Positions 8,356 through 19,196 of a DNA stretch of 64,000 nt are shown here, one piece after another; the first letter of the stretch is position 1; the number at the start of each line of letters is the position of its first letter. The translations under genes and the position numbers were made by a program. Location: NCBI GenBank assembly GCA_949752745.1, contig OX457024.1:50547810-50611809 (forward strand), read 5' to 3'. This DNA comes from Protula sp. h YS-2021. Its lineage: Eukaryota; Annelida; Polychaeta; Sabellida; Serpulidae. The notes under the pieces were generated by a model, which saw only the letters and a list, made by a program, of their open reading frames with translations, ran no database searches and was not told the DNA's origin.

Positions 8356-9090
8356 ATGTATAAATGCAACATTTGTTTGAAATCTTACAATTGGCCACAA
8401 AGTCTTAAAAGGCACTTAAAGGATGCTAACACTTCAGAAGAAGAATTGGAGATAGATATGGAAAACCCTGTAAAACCACCTATCACTGAAACTTTAGCTG
8501 AGTCTTCTATGGAAAGTCAAAGCGTCAACATGACTGAAAAGAATGCACATGCTTGTACAGAATGTGGTGCGTTATACAACAGTCAAGAAGCTTTGTTCAA
8601 ACATATGGAACATTGTGGTGAGGGTGATGATGACAGCAGCTCTGAAAGTGAGTCAGAAACAGACTCTGAAAGTGAGTCAGAAACAGACTCTGTTTGGTAT
8701 GATATGCTTCAAGAAGTCTACGATGAATATGATACCAAATTTCAAGATGGGGTTTCGGAATATGAAGAACAAGGGCTTGAAGATGCGTGTGAAATAGCAA
8801 GTGATGACTTTCGACCCATTTATAAGCGTCAACTTAAACAACTGTTTATGAGACTATTCAAATATACTCAACGTCTAGAAAAAAACGAACATTATCAAAC
8901 CATTTTGGAAGACTTTAATTACTTTGTTGATGAAAAACATTACGAGTATTCAAAGGCACTAAAGGCGTCTATAAGAAGAAACGATGCATTCTTTGAAGAG
9001 CTTCCAGATGAGGAGGAGGAAGATGAAAGCAGCGAAGAAGAAAGTGATATGGATGACGGTGAACAGAGTGAAGCAGACGAAGAAAAATAG
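8356..9090 (+). CDS. C2H2 zinc-finger protein with acidic tail, Polinton/adintovirus-type accessory gene
   Basis: An intact 244-codon gene. Residues 1-24 form a C2H2 finger (CNICLKSYNWPQSLKRH), and a second finger lies near residue 70 (CTECGALYNSQEALFKHMEHC). An SES/SET-rich acidic linker follows (two copies of a 24-base unit), then a helical domain of about 90 residues (YKRQLKQLFMRLFKY...) and a strongly acidic C-terminus of Glu, Asp and Ser. To my knowledge, proteins with one or two fingers, an acidic linker and a basic/aromatic helical domain are found near other Polinton-like genes in aquatic invertebrates. That assignment is from family recall, not a search. The decayed PolB at 10783-11530 supports a viral origin. 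DNA or RNA binding is likely; the target is unknown. Confidence 0.7.
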   Translation: MYKCNICLKSYNWPQSLKRHLKDANTSEEELEIDMENPVKPPITETLAESSMESQSVNMTEKNAHACTECGALYNSQEALFKHMEHCGEGDDDSSSESESETDSESESETDSVWYDMLQEVYDEYDTKFQDGVSEYEEQGLEDACEIASDDFRPIYKRQLKQLFMRLFKYTQRLEKNEHYQTILEDFNYFVDEKHYEYSKALKASIRRNDAFFEELPDEEEEDESSEEESDMDDGEQSEADEEK

Positions 9091-9249
9091 ACTTAGTTGA
9101 CTAAACTTTATAATAAAGACTTTGTAAATCAACAAATGTTGTAATATTGTTATAGATTTAAGCTGTGTGTATTTAAGCGTACTAATAAAAATATTCAACA
9201 TATGTCTTGTTTTTTTTCTGAACTGACTGCTATTGTTCCATCAATTGCT

Positions 9250-9520
9250 TGAACTACAACATGTTGAACAACAATTTGTTAAACAACACGTTGAACATGT
9301 TAATCAACATGTTGAACATGTTCAACATGTTCAACTTGTTCAAACAACATGTTGAACATGTTGAACATGCTCAACTTGTTCAACAACATGCTGAATACGT
9401 TCAACAACATGTTGAACATGTTGAACATGTTCAACTTGTTCAACATGTTCAACTTGTTCAACAACGTGTTGAACATGTTGAACAACAGCTTGTTGAACAA
9501 TTGTTGTACAATTGTTAAAC
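9250..9520. repeat. array of overlapping palindromes GTTGAACATGTTCAAC
   Basis: About 270 bp built from GTTGAACATG, TTCAACTTG and CAACAACATG words, so that both strands read almost alike and many perfect 12-16 bp palindromes overlap. Open frames exist in several frames on both strands, purely because stop codons cannot arise from these words; none is a gene. It begins about 160 bases after the zinc-finger gene stop. Confidence 0.9.
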
Positions 9521-9589
9521 AACTTGATGAACAATACTTTGATGTATGTTCCTAAAATATAATTCGAACACATGTTTGAATGGGGGCGC

Positions 9590-10590
9590 GCGCCATTCGA
9601 ATATCCGTCTTGAGGGTGTACTCCAACCAAAGTGCTTACAGCCACCTATGCAAATAGTCCCCTATTGTAAACTGAGACATCAAACTGAATCAAATGGTGA
9701 AATTTTCATTCAAATCGGTCAACCATAACGAAAATTTTCTCACTTTTAAGTTAAAATTTTAAGGTGAATCAATTAAGCATACAGCCACCGGTGCAACTAG
9801 TCTGACACTTTATAACAAAACTAGATATAAAACTGAATCAAACAGTGAAATTTTCATGCAAATCGGTCAACTATAGCGAAAGTTATCCCACTTTTTCACT
9901 TTTTACAAAATCGAAATGGCGGCATGTCACATTATGCATACAGTCACCTGCGCAAATAGCCTATAACACTTAATGTTAAAACTAGATATAAAACTGAATC
10001 AAACAGTGAAATTTTCATGCAAATCGGTCAACTATAGCGGAAGTTATCTCAATTTTTCACTTTTTACAAAGTTAAAATGGTGCCATGTTACAATTATGCA
10101 TACAGCCACATGTTCAAATAGCCTGTGATCAGTTTATAGCAAAACTTTATACAAAACTGAATCAAACGGTGAAATTTTCGTGCAAATCGGCCAACTATAA
10201 CGAAAGTTATTCCACTTTTAAGTTAACATTTTAAGGTGAATCCATGATGCGCACAGCCGCCAGTGTAAATAGCCTATGACTACTTAACGTTAAAACTTTA
10301 CATAAAACTGAATCAAATAGAAAAATTTTCATTCAAATCGGTTAACCACGACGGAAGTTATCCCAATTTTTACCAAGTTAAAATGGCGGTAAAAATGCAG
10401 ACAGCCAGTTAAAATGGTGCCATGTTACAATTATGCATACAGCCACATGTTCAAATAGCCCATGATCACTTTATAACAAAAACTAGATGAAAAACTGAAT
10501 CAAATGGTGAAATTTTCAGGTAAATCGGTCAAGTATAACAAAAGTTATCCCAATTTTTACAAAGTTAAAATAGCGGTAAAAATCATCACT
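9590..10590. repeat. satellite-like tandem repeat, about six to seven units of ~140-160 bp
   Basis: The words ACAGCCACCTGTGCAAATAG, AAAACTGAATCAAA.GTGAAATTTTCATGC and AAATCGGTCAACTATAACG recur near 9640, 9782, 9941, 10102, 10254 and 10441. One unit near 10399 is truncated. No coding potential. Confidence 0.9.
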
Positions 10591-10606
10591 TTTTTGGATC
10601 TGTCCT

Positions 10607-10745
10607 GTTGCTATGTTTGCTATGGTTGCTATGGTTACTGTTGCTATGGTTACTGTTGCTATGGTTACTGTTGCTATGGTTGCTATGGTTATCCTGTTGC
10701 TATGGTTACTGTTGCTATGGTCTGTCCTGTTGCTATGGTTACGTC
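10607..10745 (+). repeat. minisatellite GTTGCTATGGTTACT
   Basis: About ten units built on TGTTGCTATGGTTAC, some shortened to TTGCTATGG, close to a TGACGTCA-rich stretch (10740-10850). Confidence 0.9.
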
Positions 10746-10782
10746 GCCTATGACGTCATTATGACGTCACAATGATTGACAG

Positions 10783-11530
10783 GTGACAGCGGGCTTCATT
10801 GACTTAATTGATCACGTGATTCATGACGTCACTATGATTGACTGTGGCAGAACTGTCGTTTCTACACTACTTTCGTTCATCATCCCTGTCCTATTCCACA
10901 ACCTACAAGGATATGAAGTCATCGTTTTATGGGGAGTATTAGAAAATAAAAAAAAACTTGAGGCTGTCAATCATTCCCAACAATGTTGAAAAGTATATTG
11001 CAGTTACCTCGGGTAGTCTGAAATGGATCGACTCCCCTAAATTCCAGACTATGATGTGACCAAGTCAACAAACTACATCATGTTCTTTGATGCTAACAAT
11101 CTCTCTCGCTGGAGTTGTCACAGAGTGTGCCAGAATGCGGGTTTGTATGAGTAGACGATCCAGAATCTCTGGGCTACATGAAAGTGAGTGAAGATGCTGA
11201 TACAGGATATGTTTTTGAGGTAGATCTCGCATACCCGGATGAAATTCATGGTCAGTATAGAGACTATCCAGTGGCTCCTGAGAAGAAAACTGTTCGAATA
11301 AGAGAATTGTCTGAAAACAGTCAGAACCTGAGAAAGCAGTTGAACCTGAAATGCAAACCTACAGAAAAGTTTCCCGATCTCAGTGACAAGGAAAAGCATG
11401 TGGTACATTGTCGAAATTTGCAGCATTACGTATCTCTTGGATTGAAAGTGACAAAGGTGCATCGAGCCAGTATGTCCAAGCAGAGTAAAGGGTTAGCTAA
11501 ATACATAGATGTCAACGCAGAGAAGAGAAA
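10783..11530 (+). pseudogene. decayed protein-primed DNA polymerase B (PolB) fragment, Polinton type
   Basis: Conserved PolB segments appear in the right order across different frames. IPVLFHNLQGYE near 10880 is the exonuclease-domain HNLxGYD motif. A segment reading TKSTNYIMFFDANNLSRW lies near 11065. EVDLAYPDEIHGQYRDYP, PTEKFPDLSDKEKHVVHC and GLAKYIDVNAEKR lie within the open frame 11178-11530. Frameshifts and stops break the reading between 10980 and 11180. The exonuclease N-terminus and the palm domain with the YxDTDS motif are missing. The same gene is present, also decayed, at 36963-39124 (minus) and 55430-57640 (plus). Confidence 0.8.
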
Positions 11531-14142
11531 AGTGGCAAAAACTCCAATTCTTTTATATACAGAAATATCCTTTGTCACCTTTTTGTATGATTCTGATAAT
11601 CAACCGAATTTTTGCAGTTTCCAATTCAGGCGAATCGTCATCAAGCGGCACGTTCTTATTGACATCATCTGAGCTACACGCAAACAGTGCAGACAGATTA
11701 TGCCTGTCCGAGTTACACCGGTTTTCCATCAAGTAGAAGTTACAGTTGGGTCTAAAAAATTGTGTCAAGTGACTGAAATAAGGAGGTGTCCATATTATCC
11801 AGGTTCTTACTGTATAGGAACCAATGGAAAAGTAAAAGGGTATGGAATATTTTTTCTGAATTAGAGCAGAGCACATTTATTTTATATAAATTTATATAAA
11901 ATATTTTGACAGCGAAGAAACACTTTGATAGTTTTGAGGCATACACTTAAATATTTATTTCTTCAAATTCATGAAAATAATTGATTTTCACAAAGCAAGC
12001 TTTCTTTGTTCTGCGTGCAGTTACCAAGGATGTGGGGAAAAAAGGATAATGGAAATAACGGTAAATGAAAAGTATCATTAACAAAAAAGAAGAAAACGTT
12101 AAGTATTAAAAACGAACAAAAATGGTAAAACAATTTTAACACATCGAAAAACTCATCAACATATTTATTTAAATTTTGAAATTTTTATATAAGACACAAG
12201 AGGTAAGACTTAAGCAAGAAGGAAATTTGTTGCGGGAATAGCATTAATGATTAGTTTCATTAATGACTGTCATTGTATTGTACCATCACACCTCGCGTAT
12301 CACAACAAAAATACAAGTTAGGTGGAACGCTGCCCATTAATGTCATTGCTTTTTATATATTGAATAAATAACTAATAATGACGCAGAGGGGTGGCATCGC
12401 CGTATCAATTTTCGGGCCACCCATGGAAACCTGAAGGCAAACTGTGGAGATCCCAAAACAGCAAGTATCACTTGGTTTGTGCTAAAATCGAGAAATGCAA
12501 CTCCTCATAAGAACTCCCCGAAGCTGTTGGACGTATTCATGCATCTTGAGATAAAAACTGTCACTGGCGTATTTATTGGGATTCTTTAGTGTTGTTTTAT
12601 ATTACGACACCTGGAACTAGGGACAGTTCACGCCAGACTGTTTCAAAAATCCGATTGACTTCTAAACCAAGAAAACCTGTGTGATAAGGAAACCTGGCTA
12701 TTAAGGACTAGGGACAGCAGTTTTGCCTGCAAGTGAAGTTTTTTACACTGAAGTTGATCTGTATATTACGGACAGAAGTCTTGTGTCTCATGCAGTAAAT
12801 AATGAACTTCAGTCGCTTTTCTCGCTGCAGCGTATTATTTGCCAGCACTCCGTGCCTGCCCCTCCCGGAGCATGCCGTATGAAGCCACACTAAAGGGGTT
12901 TTGTGGGATAGTATTTAGACAGGAAGGAGGGTAGGAGGCTGGATTAATTGCAATTTTTGGTTTAGTCTCCCGACTAAACCTTTCATCTCTTGCTCTTTGA
13001 ATTTATGGTGCATTCGAGCTTAAATGTCATCTCTGGCCTTAGCAAAATGTATAAAAAACGAGTTCTTGGTCAAGTTAGTACTCAGAATGCAGTTGCAATT
13101 AAAGCATGGGAGAAACGAAAAGAAAGAGAAATGAATTGCCGCTTTCATAAAAAGTGAAAATTGTCAAGAGTAGTTTAGAATGTGTGTAGGTTTTACTCAA
13201 CTAACTGCCCCTGTTTATTGACTGCAAAAATTATGAAAGAACTTTTGAAACAAAGAATGTTTTGGAAACCATCTGCGCAAATGTCACATTAAAAAGTGTT
13301 GACTGAGGTGTTTCTGGCCCAAATGTCTGTGACCAAAATGTGACTGGCTCAAATGTCGCTGACTCGGATGTCATGGTGATTATATGCTTAATATCATTTT
13401 CAAGGTAGAATTGTCGATAGATGCTGGTTCATTCGATTTTGATACCGTTACAATTTTAAAAGCCCGCTATAGCACGAACGAGTAAGGGAAAGCATAGTAA
13501 AGAAAAAATGATAAAGAAAATAACGGTAAGGGGAAATAATTGTAAATGAAATACAGGCCTTCAAACGGTCCGCGAAAAAAACTAGCAAAAACTAAAACTA
13601 ATCAGCTTGCATGTAATTTAAGAGAGAAAAGCCCTATTTATGTTTAGAAACTCAAGCCCCTTGTTTTTAATAAAGCAAGTTCAATTCATAGGACATGCTT
13701 CCCAATACTTCTCATTCGGGCATTGATCTTCAGCCTCAAGAAGAGTTGTGTTCAGAATAAACGCCGCATGAGACACATTCGAGAAAACTTCACTGAAACG
13801 GAAAAAAACTAGAGCGGCCAGAGCACACATAACATAAGAGTACAGGCATATATCACCCTTTCAATCGACATATTTTATGTTTTTGTAAACAAAAACAAAT
13901 GTCTACCGACTAAACCCCTAATTCACCAGAGACCATTTTCCATCCCCTCCTAAAGCCCTTTCACAAAGTTTTATTTGAACAAGTGTGTACTAATTTTAGA
14001 ATAATAAGAAATTTAACCTTATATAAATGAATACCATGTGCCCATTAGCCAGATTGTGTATCATCTTTATCCAATTTTTGAAGGGGGGTTATGGGTATTT
14101 CAGTCCTCTTTTTTAATACAAGTTAAGGCTTAGGTGCTATAG
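11531..14142. other. long non-coding stretch
   Basis: No gene, exon pair or strong repeat that I can support. A possible acceptor plus 38-codon open run occurs at about 11617-11735 (reading SNSGESSSSGTFLLTSSEL), but no partner exon was found. A short word repeat (CAAATGTC after TGACT/GGCTC) lies at about 13310-13375 and resembles one at 34690-34790. The DNA is AT-rich with A/T homopolymers. Confidence 0.5.
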
Positions 14143-14407
14143 GAGTTGGTCACAAAAGAGGTTTACTGTACATCTTTTTGTCCGGTTCCAGATGATGGTT
14201 GCTGAAGCATGCTTCACCTTACGTCCTTTTTATCCCGGTTTTAAAGTTGGTCATTACAGTAGTTTTACTGTAAGTACTGAAAGGTGGTGAAGAAGGCAGG
14301 TTTAACGTACGTCTTGTTATCCGAAACTGGAAGTTGGTCACTGCAAACAGGTTTTACTTTACGTCTTTTTTTCCGGATCTTGCATGTGGCAGTTACAAAT
14401 AGGTCTA
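14143..14407. repeat. degenerate tandem repeat, ~50 bp units
   Basis: Five to six imperfect units contain GTTGGTCA..., AGGTTTTACTGTACGTC and TTTTTCCGG. Beyond it, to about 14990, I see nothing. Confidence 0.7.
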
Positions 14408-15336
14408 CAGAAACAGTTCATTTTTGCTAGCCTCGACCAACTCCTCTCCCCCAGCTATCTAATTTCTGTACGATTCTAAAGGCGAACCTAACCATTTTAG
14501 ACAAACGTTATAGTAAGGATTTGCGCACTAAGTGTAGTTATAGCCATAAGCTATACCTTGTCTTCGTACATTCCCATCGGCTGAAAAGCACTAAAAATAC
14601 ATTCTTCATAACTGTGTAAAACATGATTCGTCTCGGTGTGATAGTGGGGGGAAGCCATTCTGTGTCAAAATAGTGCGCTGCTTATCATAACACAATGTAT
14701 TAGAGGATCCACTTTAAAAGTTAAAGCTAGTTCCATGTACTGCAAACATTACATGACGTTACGTAATTACTCCCATATATGGAAAGGCTTGGCAGCCAAA
14801 TGAAAACACGTTAATAGCTGCTGTAGGTGGTAATAGCTAATGGCTGTAACGCACAAAAAGGCCAACCACTCGAAATCTAAGAAATGATGGATAATTGAGC
14901 AGCTAATGTTTCAAGTTTGTCTAAAGAATGGAGGAACATTGGAGAATCTTCTGAAAAACGCTGAAATCCCAAGCGTATTTAATAACTATCCTTAATAGCA
15001 AAAGAGCTAAAGGGGGAGCGGAAACTCGATCCAATTTTCCAAAATCGAGATATTTTTACTCAATCCGGGTACATTTGACTGAATCTTTCGGACCAACTAA
15101 GACAGATTCCCACCAAATTTCAACTTCCTCCGATGTTCAGCGGCTGAGAAATGTACATATGCCTTTCGTATTTTCTACACCCTTCAAAAGTTGAGAGAAT
15201 CGTCCGACTGACCCAAAGAAGACCCATGCAAAATTGAAGTCCATACGACTTTCCTTTATCAAGACATCTTGCTCATAAGATCGTGTTCAAAATATATACA
15301 TTATTTACGTGATGACATCATACGCCGCACTCACTC

Positions 15337-16136
15337 CCCGGTAAACATGGAAACGTTTTTTTTAAGGTTCGTTTTTGGTTGAAACGTTTTATTGACGTTT
15401 ATAAAACCTTTGTGTTCTCGGATACCAAAATAAAACGTTTTTTGTAGAACCTTTTCGAAACGTTTCAGGGGAACTATTTTTAAACCAAAATCAAACGTTT
15501 TATACTGGAGCATTATGAAAAATCATCATTATTGGGTGTCGTGTATTGCAGCATCAAGGGAAACCATATGTACTGAATACCATTTTTAAATAAATTGACA
15601 AATTTTAGATACTAATAAAGATGAAATATATAATTTTAAAATCTAATATTGACTTTTAGGTTTAAATTATTTATTTTAGTTATTATATTACTATATCAAA
15701 ATGATATAGTTTCAGAATTTTATTGTCAAAATGGTTCGGAAAAGGTTTCATTTGAAACCTTCAAAAAACGTTCCCAAAAAAACGTTTTCTAGCATTTCAT
15801 ATATAACAAAAATAAAACGTTTTTTGAAGGTTTTTTGAAGGTTAGTATTTTAGATACTAATAAAGATGAAATATATAATTTTAAAATCTAATATTGACTT
15901 TTAGGTTTAAATTATTTATTTTAGTTATTATATTACTATATCAAAATGATATAGTTTCAGAATTTTATTGTCAAAATGGTTCGGAAAAGGTTTCATTTGA
16001 AACCTTCAAAAAACGTTCCTAAAAACACGTTTTCTAGCATTTCATATATAACAAAAATAAAACGTTTTTTGAAGGTTTTTTAGGTTTCACAAAAAACGCT
16101 AATAAAACGTTTTCCAAACCAAAAAAGTTTACCGGG
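15337..16136. mobile_element. non-autonomous TIR element with CCCGGTAAAC ends
   Basis: CCCGGTAAAC at 15337-15346 is the exact reverse complement of GTTTACCGGG at 16127-16136, and GGAAAACGTTT-like words follow on both sides. The interior has no gene and is rich in AAACGTTTT palindromes. It contains two ~240 bp direct copies (15603-15846 and 15847-16085). No clean target duplication was seen. The ends resemble the CCCAGTAAAC end of the element at 42827-51338. Confidence 0.8.
15603..16085. repeat. near-identical tandem duplication (~240 bp x 2)
   Basis: The block starting ATTTTAGATACTAATAAAG is repeated immediately with only a few differences, all within the CCCGGTAAAC element. This indicates a recent duplication. 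Confidence 0.9.
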
Positions 16137-16406
16137 TCGTTGTACTGGCAACAAAATTTGACAGAATCTTTCGAGCCTATCAAGCAACATCCCACCAAGT
16201 TTGAATTTCCCCTATATTTAGAGGCTGAGAAATTTCGTACACAAGATATTTACGTAATGACGTCATACGCATTTCCTAAAACTGTTACGTGCGTCAAAAG
16301 TTGACAGAACCGTTCGCCCTACCCACGGAATGAACAGGTCAGGTTTGAAGTCGATCCAATTTTTCGTTCTCCAGTTTTCTTGCACACATTTTACTCACAA
16401 CAGGCT

Positions 16407-16516
<110 letters not shown>

Positions 16517-16762
16517 ATAAACACTATATGTCTCCCCAAAGAGCCCTGAAACAAAGCCACCCCTCCATATATGCAAAGTAGGAACAAAGCGGCCCTGGTA
16601 TAATAGTTTCCACGTTCCGGCTGGATTATCAAACGCATTAATCCATTCAATTTTTTTTATGGCAATGTTAGCAATGTAGAAAGTTTTAAGTGCATCAGTA
16701 CGATTAGTAGAAGCGCAGTGCCGCTCTAGTTGTCACTTAAGCGACTTGGGTCACTTAAGTTT

Positions 16763-16900
16763 TTATGCATCTTCTGGTTGTTGTTTCAGAAAGACATAGA
16801 ACCACAGTGTTGCAGTGAATAGGGAGTAGATGACAGTGAAGAGCCGGTTGGCAACCATTGCCATCTGTTCCCACTCGCACACCACCTCCTGCTCGACTTC
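16763..16900 (-). CDS. terminal exon of a nicotinic acetylcholine receptor-like subunit (M4 segment)
   Basis: After the acceptor TTTATTTTTCAG the exon encodes EVEQEVVCEWEQMAMVANRL, continuing into a hydrophobic FTVIYSLFTATLWFYVFL segment and a KQQPEDA tail with a TAA stop at 16763-16765. The EW..MA.V.NRLF signature just before a last membrane helix is diagnostic of the M4 region of Cys-loop receptors of the nicotinic family. The exon starts in phase 0, matching the end of the exon at 33558-33729. Together with the exons at 33558, 41749, 54060, 57824 and 58446 it makes the C-terminal part of one protein. The intron before it is 16.7 kb and packed with mobile elements. Confidence 0.85.
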   Translation of the reverse strand, partial: EVEQEVVCEWEQMAMVANRLFTVIYSLFTATLWFYVFLKQQPEDA

Positions 16901-17730
16901 CTGAAAAATAAACAAACAACTGGAAGGAGTTTAGGGCTAATACTGCCAAGCTAGATCAGAGTGCATAGAAATTCTGAATATATTCTGTGAATGAATACAG
17001 AACAGAAGCCATCCCACGGACAGAAGCCCCCCCCCCCCCCCACCCCCCACCCGCGATACTAGGAAAGTAGCCACCCCGACAACAACTCTCCGAGTAATGA
17101 ATTTCAATTGCAATTGTTAATAAGACTGGTGACTGCGATTGAAAATTTAAGTAAACAATTGAAAAATTATTGTATGTATATAAAAAATAATTCCGGCAGG
17201 TTAAGAAAACATGAAGAGCTTTGAGTAGTTATCAAAGGACAGCAAAGCAAATATGTTTTGTGAAAAAAAAAAAAGAAATATTTTTTAGACGAGGGAAACG
17301 GGGATTGCGGGGAAGTGGGCAGCTTCTATCCGGAGGTCTTGTTTTCCGGGGATGCCCGAGTGTTGCAAGGTTGCAAGGTAGAGAGACTTCTAACTAGGGG
17401 GGGGGGGGGGGGAGTTGTCGGGGATGGGGAGGGGAGCCTCTGTTCGTTTACCTTTGGAAACGCCTGTTAATGCGTGATGCAATGTAAATTCAAAGACCAA
17501 AGTTCAACCGAAATAGGGCTGAAAGCACTATTAACTTATTTGGTAAATAAACTTGGGAGAAAACTGGGAGCAATCGGGAATTAAAAGAGCAGTCTATGAA
17601 AAGCGTAAGAAAGTGTAAGACTCAGTCACGTCCGTGTACATTTTGCCCTTTCAATTTTTCATTTCAAATGTACAACGGAAAAGGTAAAAAGGAATCGATT
17701 TTCCATTTTGTCATCACAACATGCAAAATG
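16901..17730. other. start of the last receptor intron; C-run and G-run tracts only
   Basis: A run of about 14 C lies at 17027-17040 and a run of about 16 G at 17397-17412. No exon or gene is recognised. A segment near 17640-17690 (CCTTTCAATTTTTCATTTCAAATG) resembles one near 58070, suggesting a dispersed repeat. Confidence 0.6.
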
Positions 17731-18573
17731 TATGGAATGCCGTTTTCACATTTATTAGTTAATTATTGATATCAAGAATTAATTTTTGATCTCAAAAATT
17801 GATTTTTTGATATCAAGAATTAATTTTTGCTATCTGTAATTGTATTCTTGATATCTCTAAATGTATTCTTGATCTCAAAAAATAATTTTTGATATCAATA
17901 AATATTTAGAGATATCAAGAAATATTTATTGATATCAAAAATGATTTAATGATATCTAAAATTGATTTGTTGAGATAAAAAATTCAATTCTTGATAGCAA
18001 AAATGAAATATTTGAGAGCAAAATATTAATTTTGAGCTCACTAATTGATTTTCTATATATTGATATCAAGAATTTATTTCAGATATCATTATTTCAGACT
18101 GATACATTTTTAATTTGTATTTTGAAATCTGCAAACGATTTTTTGATCACAAAAACTGATTTTTGATATCAAAATATCAGTCTATTTTTTTTTAATAAAA
18201 AATTCAGAAACGCACATCTGTAAATAATGGCTGTCCTTGTATACAGAATCTTTATTTTAATTTTTTTTACTGTACAAAAAGAAGCAATTCTTGAGATCAA
18301 AAATTATGTTTTTATTATTGATCTCAATAATTCAAATTTTCATCTCCAAAATTTAATTGACGATTCGTTATATTTTATGTGAATGTGTGTCTCCCGTAAG
18401 ATTTTTTAGGTTTGTAAAATTGATTTTTTGATCTCAAAAATAAATTTTTGCCATCTAAAATTCAATTATTGATAGCAAAATATAAATTAATGAGATCTAA
18501 ATTGATTTCTTGATATCTCTAAATATATTTTGATATCAAAAATAAGCATTAAATGTTAAAATGGCATTCCATA
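17731..18573. mobile_element. MITE-like element filled with GATATC palindromes
   Basis: TATGGAATGCCGTTTTCACATTTA (17731-17754) is matched by an inverted copy with two mismatches at 18550-18573. The ~840 bp interior is AT-rich and consists largely of words such as TTTTTGATATCAA, TTGATCTCAAAA and AGATATCAA. GATATC occurs over a dozen times. There is no open frame. Confidence 0.75.
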
Positions 18574-19196
18574 AAAATGGAAATTTGAATTCATTTTCAA
18601 TTTTAGTTTTTACTTTAGACAAAACTATACTTTGGTATATCAACCGCGGATTGTCGAATAAAAATGGCTCATTAATATATTGTTGCCATCTCAACACTTG
18701 ACATCACAGGATTACCAGGTGTCTTCTTTTACCATGTGTCTCAGTGAAGTAAATCAGTCAGAAACAATCAGGCGTTTGCGATATTGAAAATTTTGTCAAG
18801 ACCAACATTTGCCTGATCTCTGTGGGACCATATAAAAATTTCTGGAGTAGCTATTCATTGACTACTCTTATCAAATTTTCAAGCAATCTGAATAGTATTA
18901 AACGCACCATTTAAAAAAAAACTGGATCGCTTTTCAGAATCCGAAATTACTCTAGTTTTTTATAGGTTCGCTTAAAAAAGTAATCAACGGCATATAAGGC
19001 ACAGGCAGTCCCAAACTGTCAGTTTTAAAAGAGAAAAATGCGGGTTTGAAAACGCTTCTGGTTCTGGTTGTGGTTAGCTACACTTTTAGTTGACCGGTAA
19101 TACAAAAGTGCAGATGTTCTTAAACAGAGTACACATGTACTTTCGCCACCCACCCATCCCCCCCCCAACACCTCCATGCACTTTCGTCAAAGTAAA
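18574..19196. other. intronic stretch without recognisable features
   Basis: AT-rich, with no open frame of note and no repeat I could match inside the window. Confidence 0.6.

Larger units (their letters stand above)
15000..16400. repeat. ~150-200 bp satellite, split by a MITE
   Basis: Units carrying TTTGACAGAATCTTTCG, CCCACCAA.TTT.AA.TTCC, GGCTGAGAAAT, TGACGTCATACGC and CGATCCAATTTT occur near 15020-15335 and resume at 16140-16400. The transposon at 15337-16136 interrupts the array. Confidence 0.75.

Noticed and set aside
9249..9645. Four overlapping open frames of 66-101 codons
   Set aside because: All are read from the GTTGAACATG palindrome array; stop codons are simply absent from these words.
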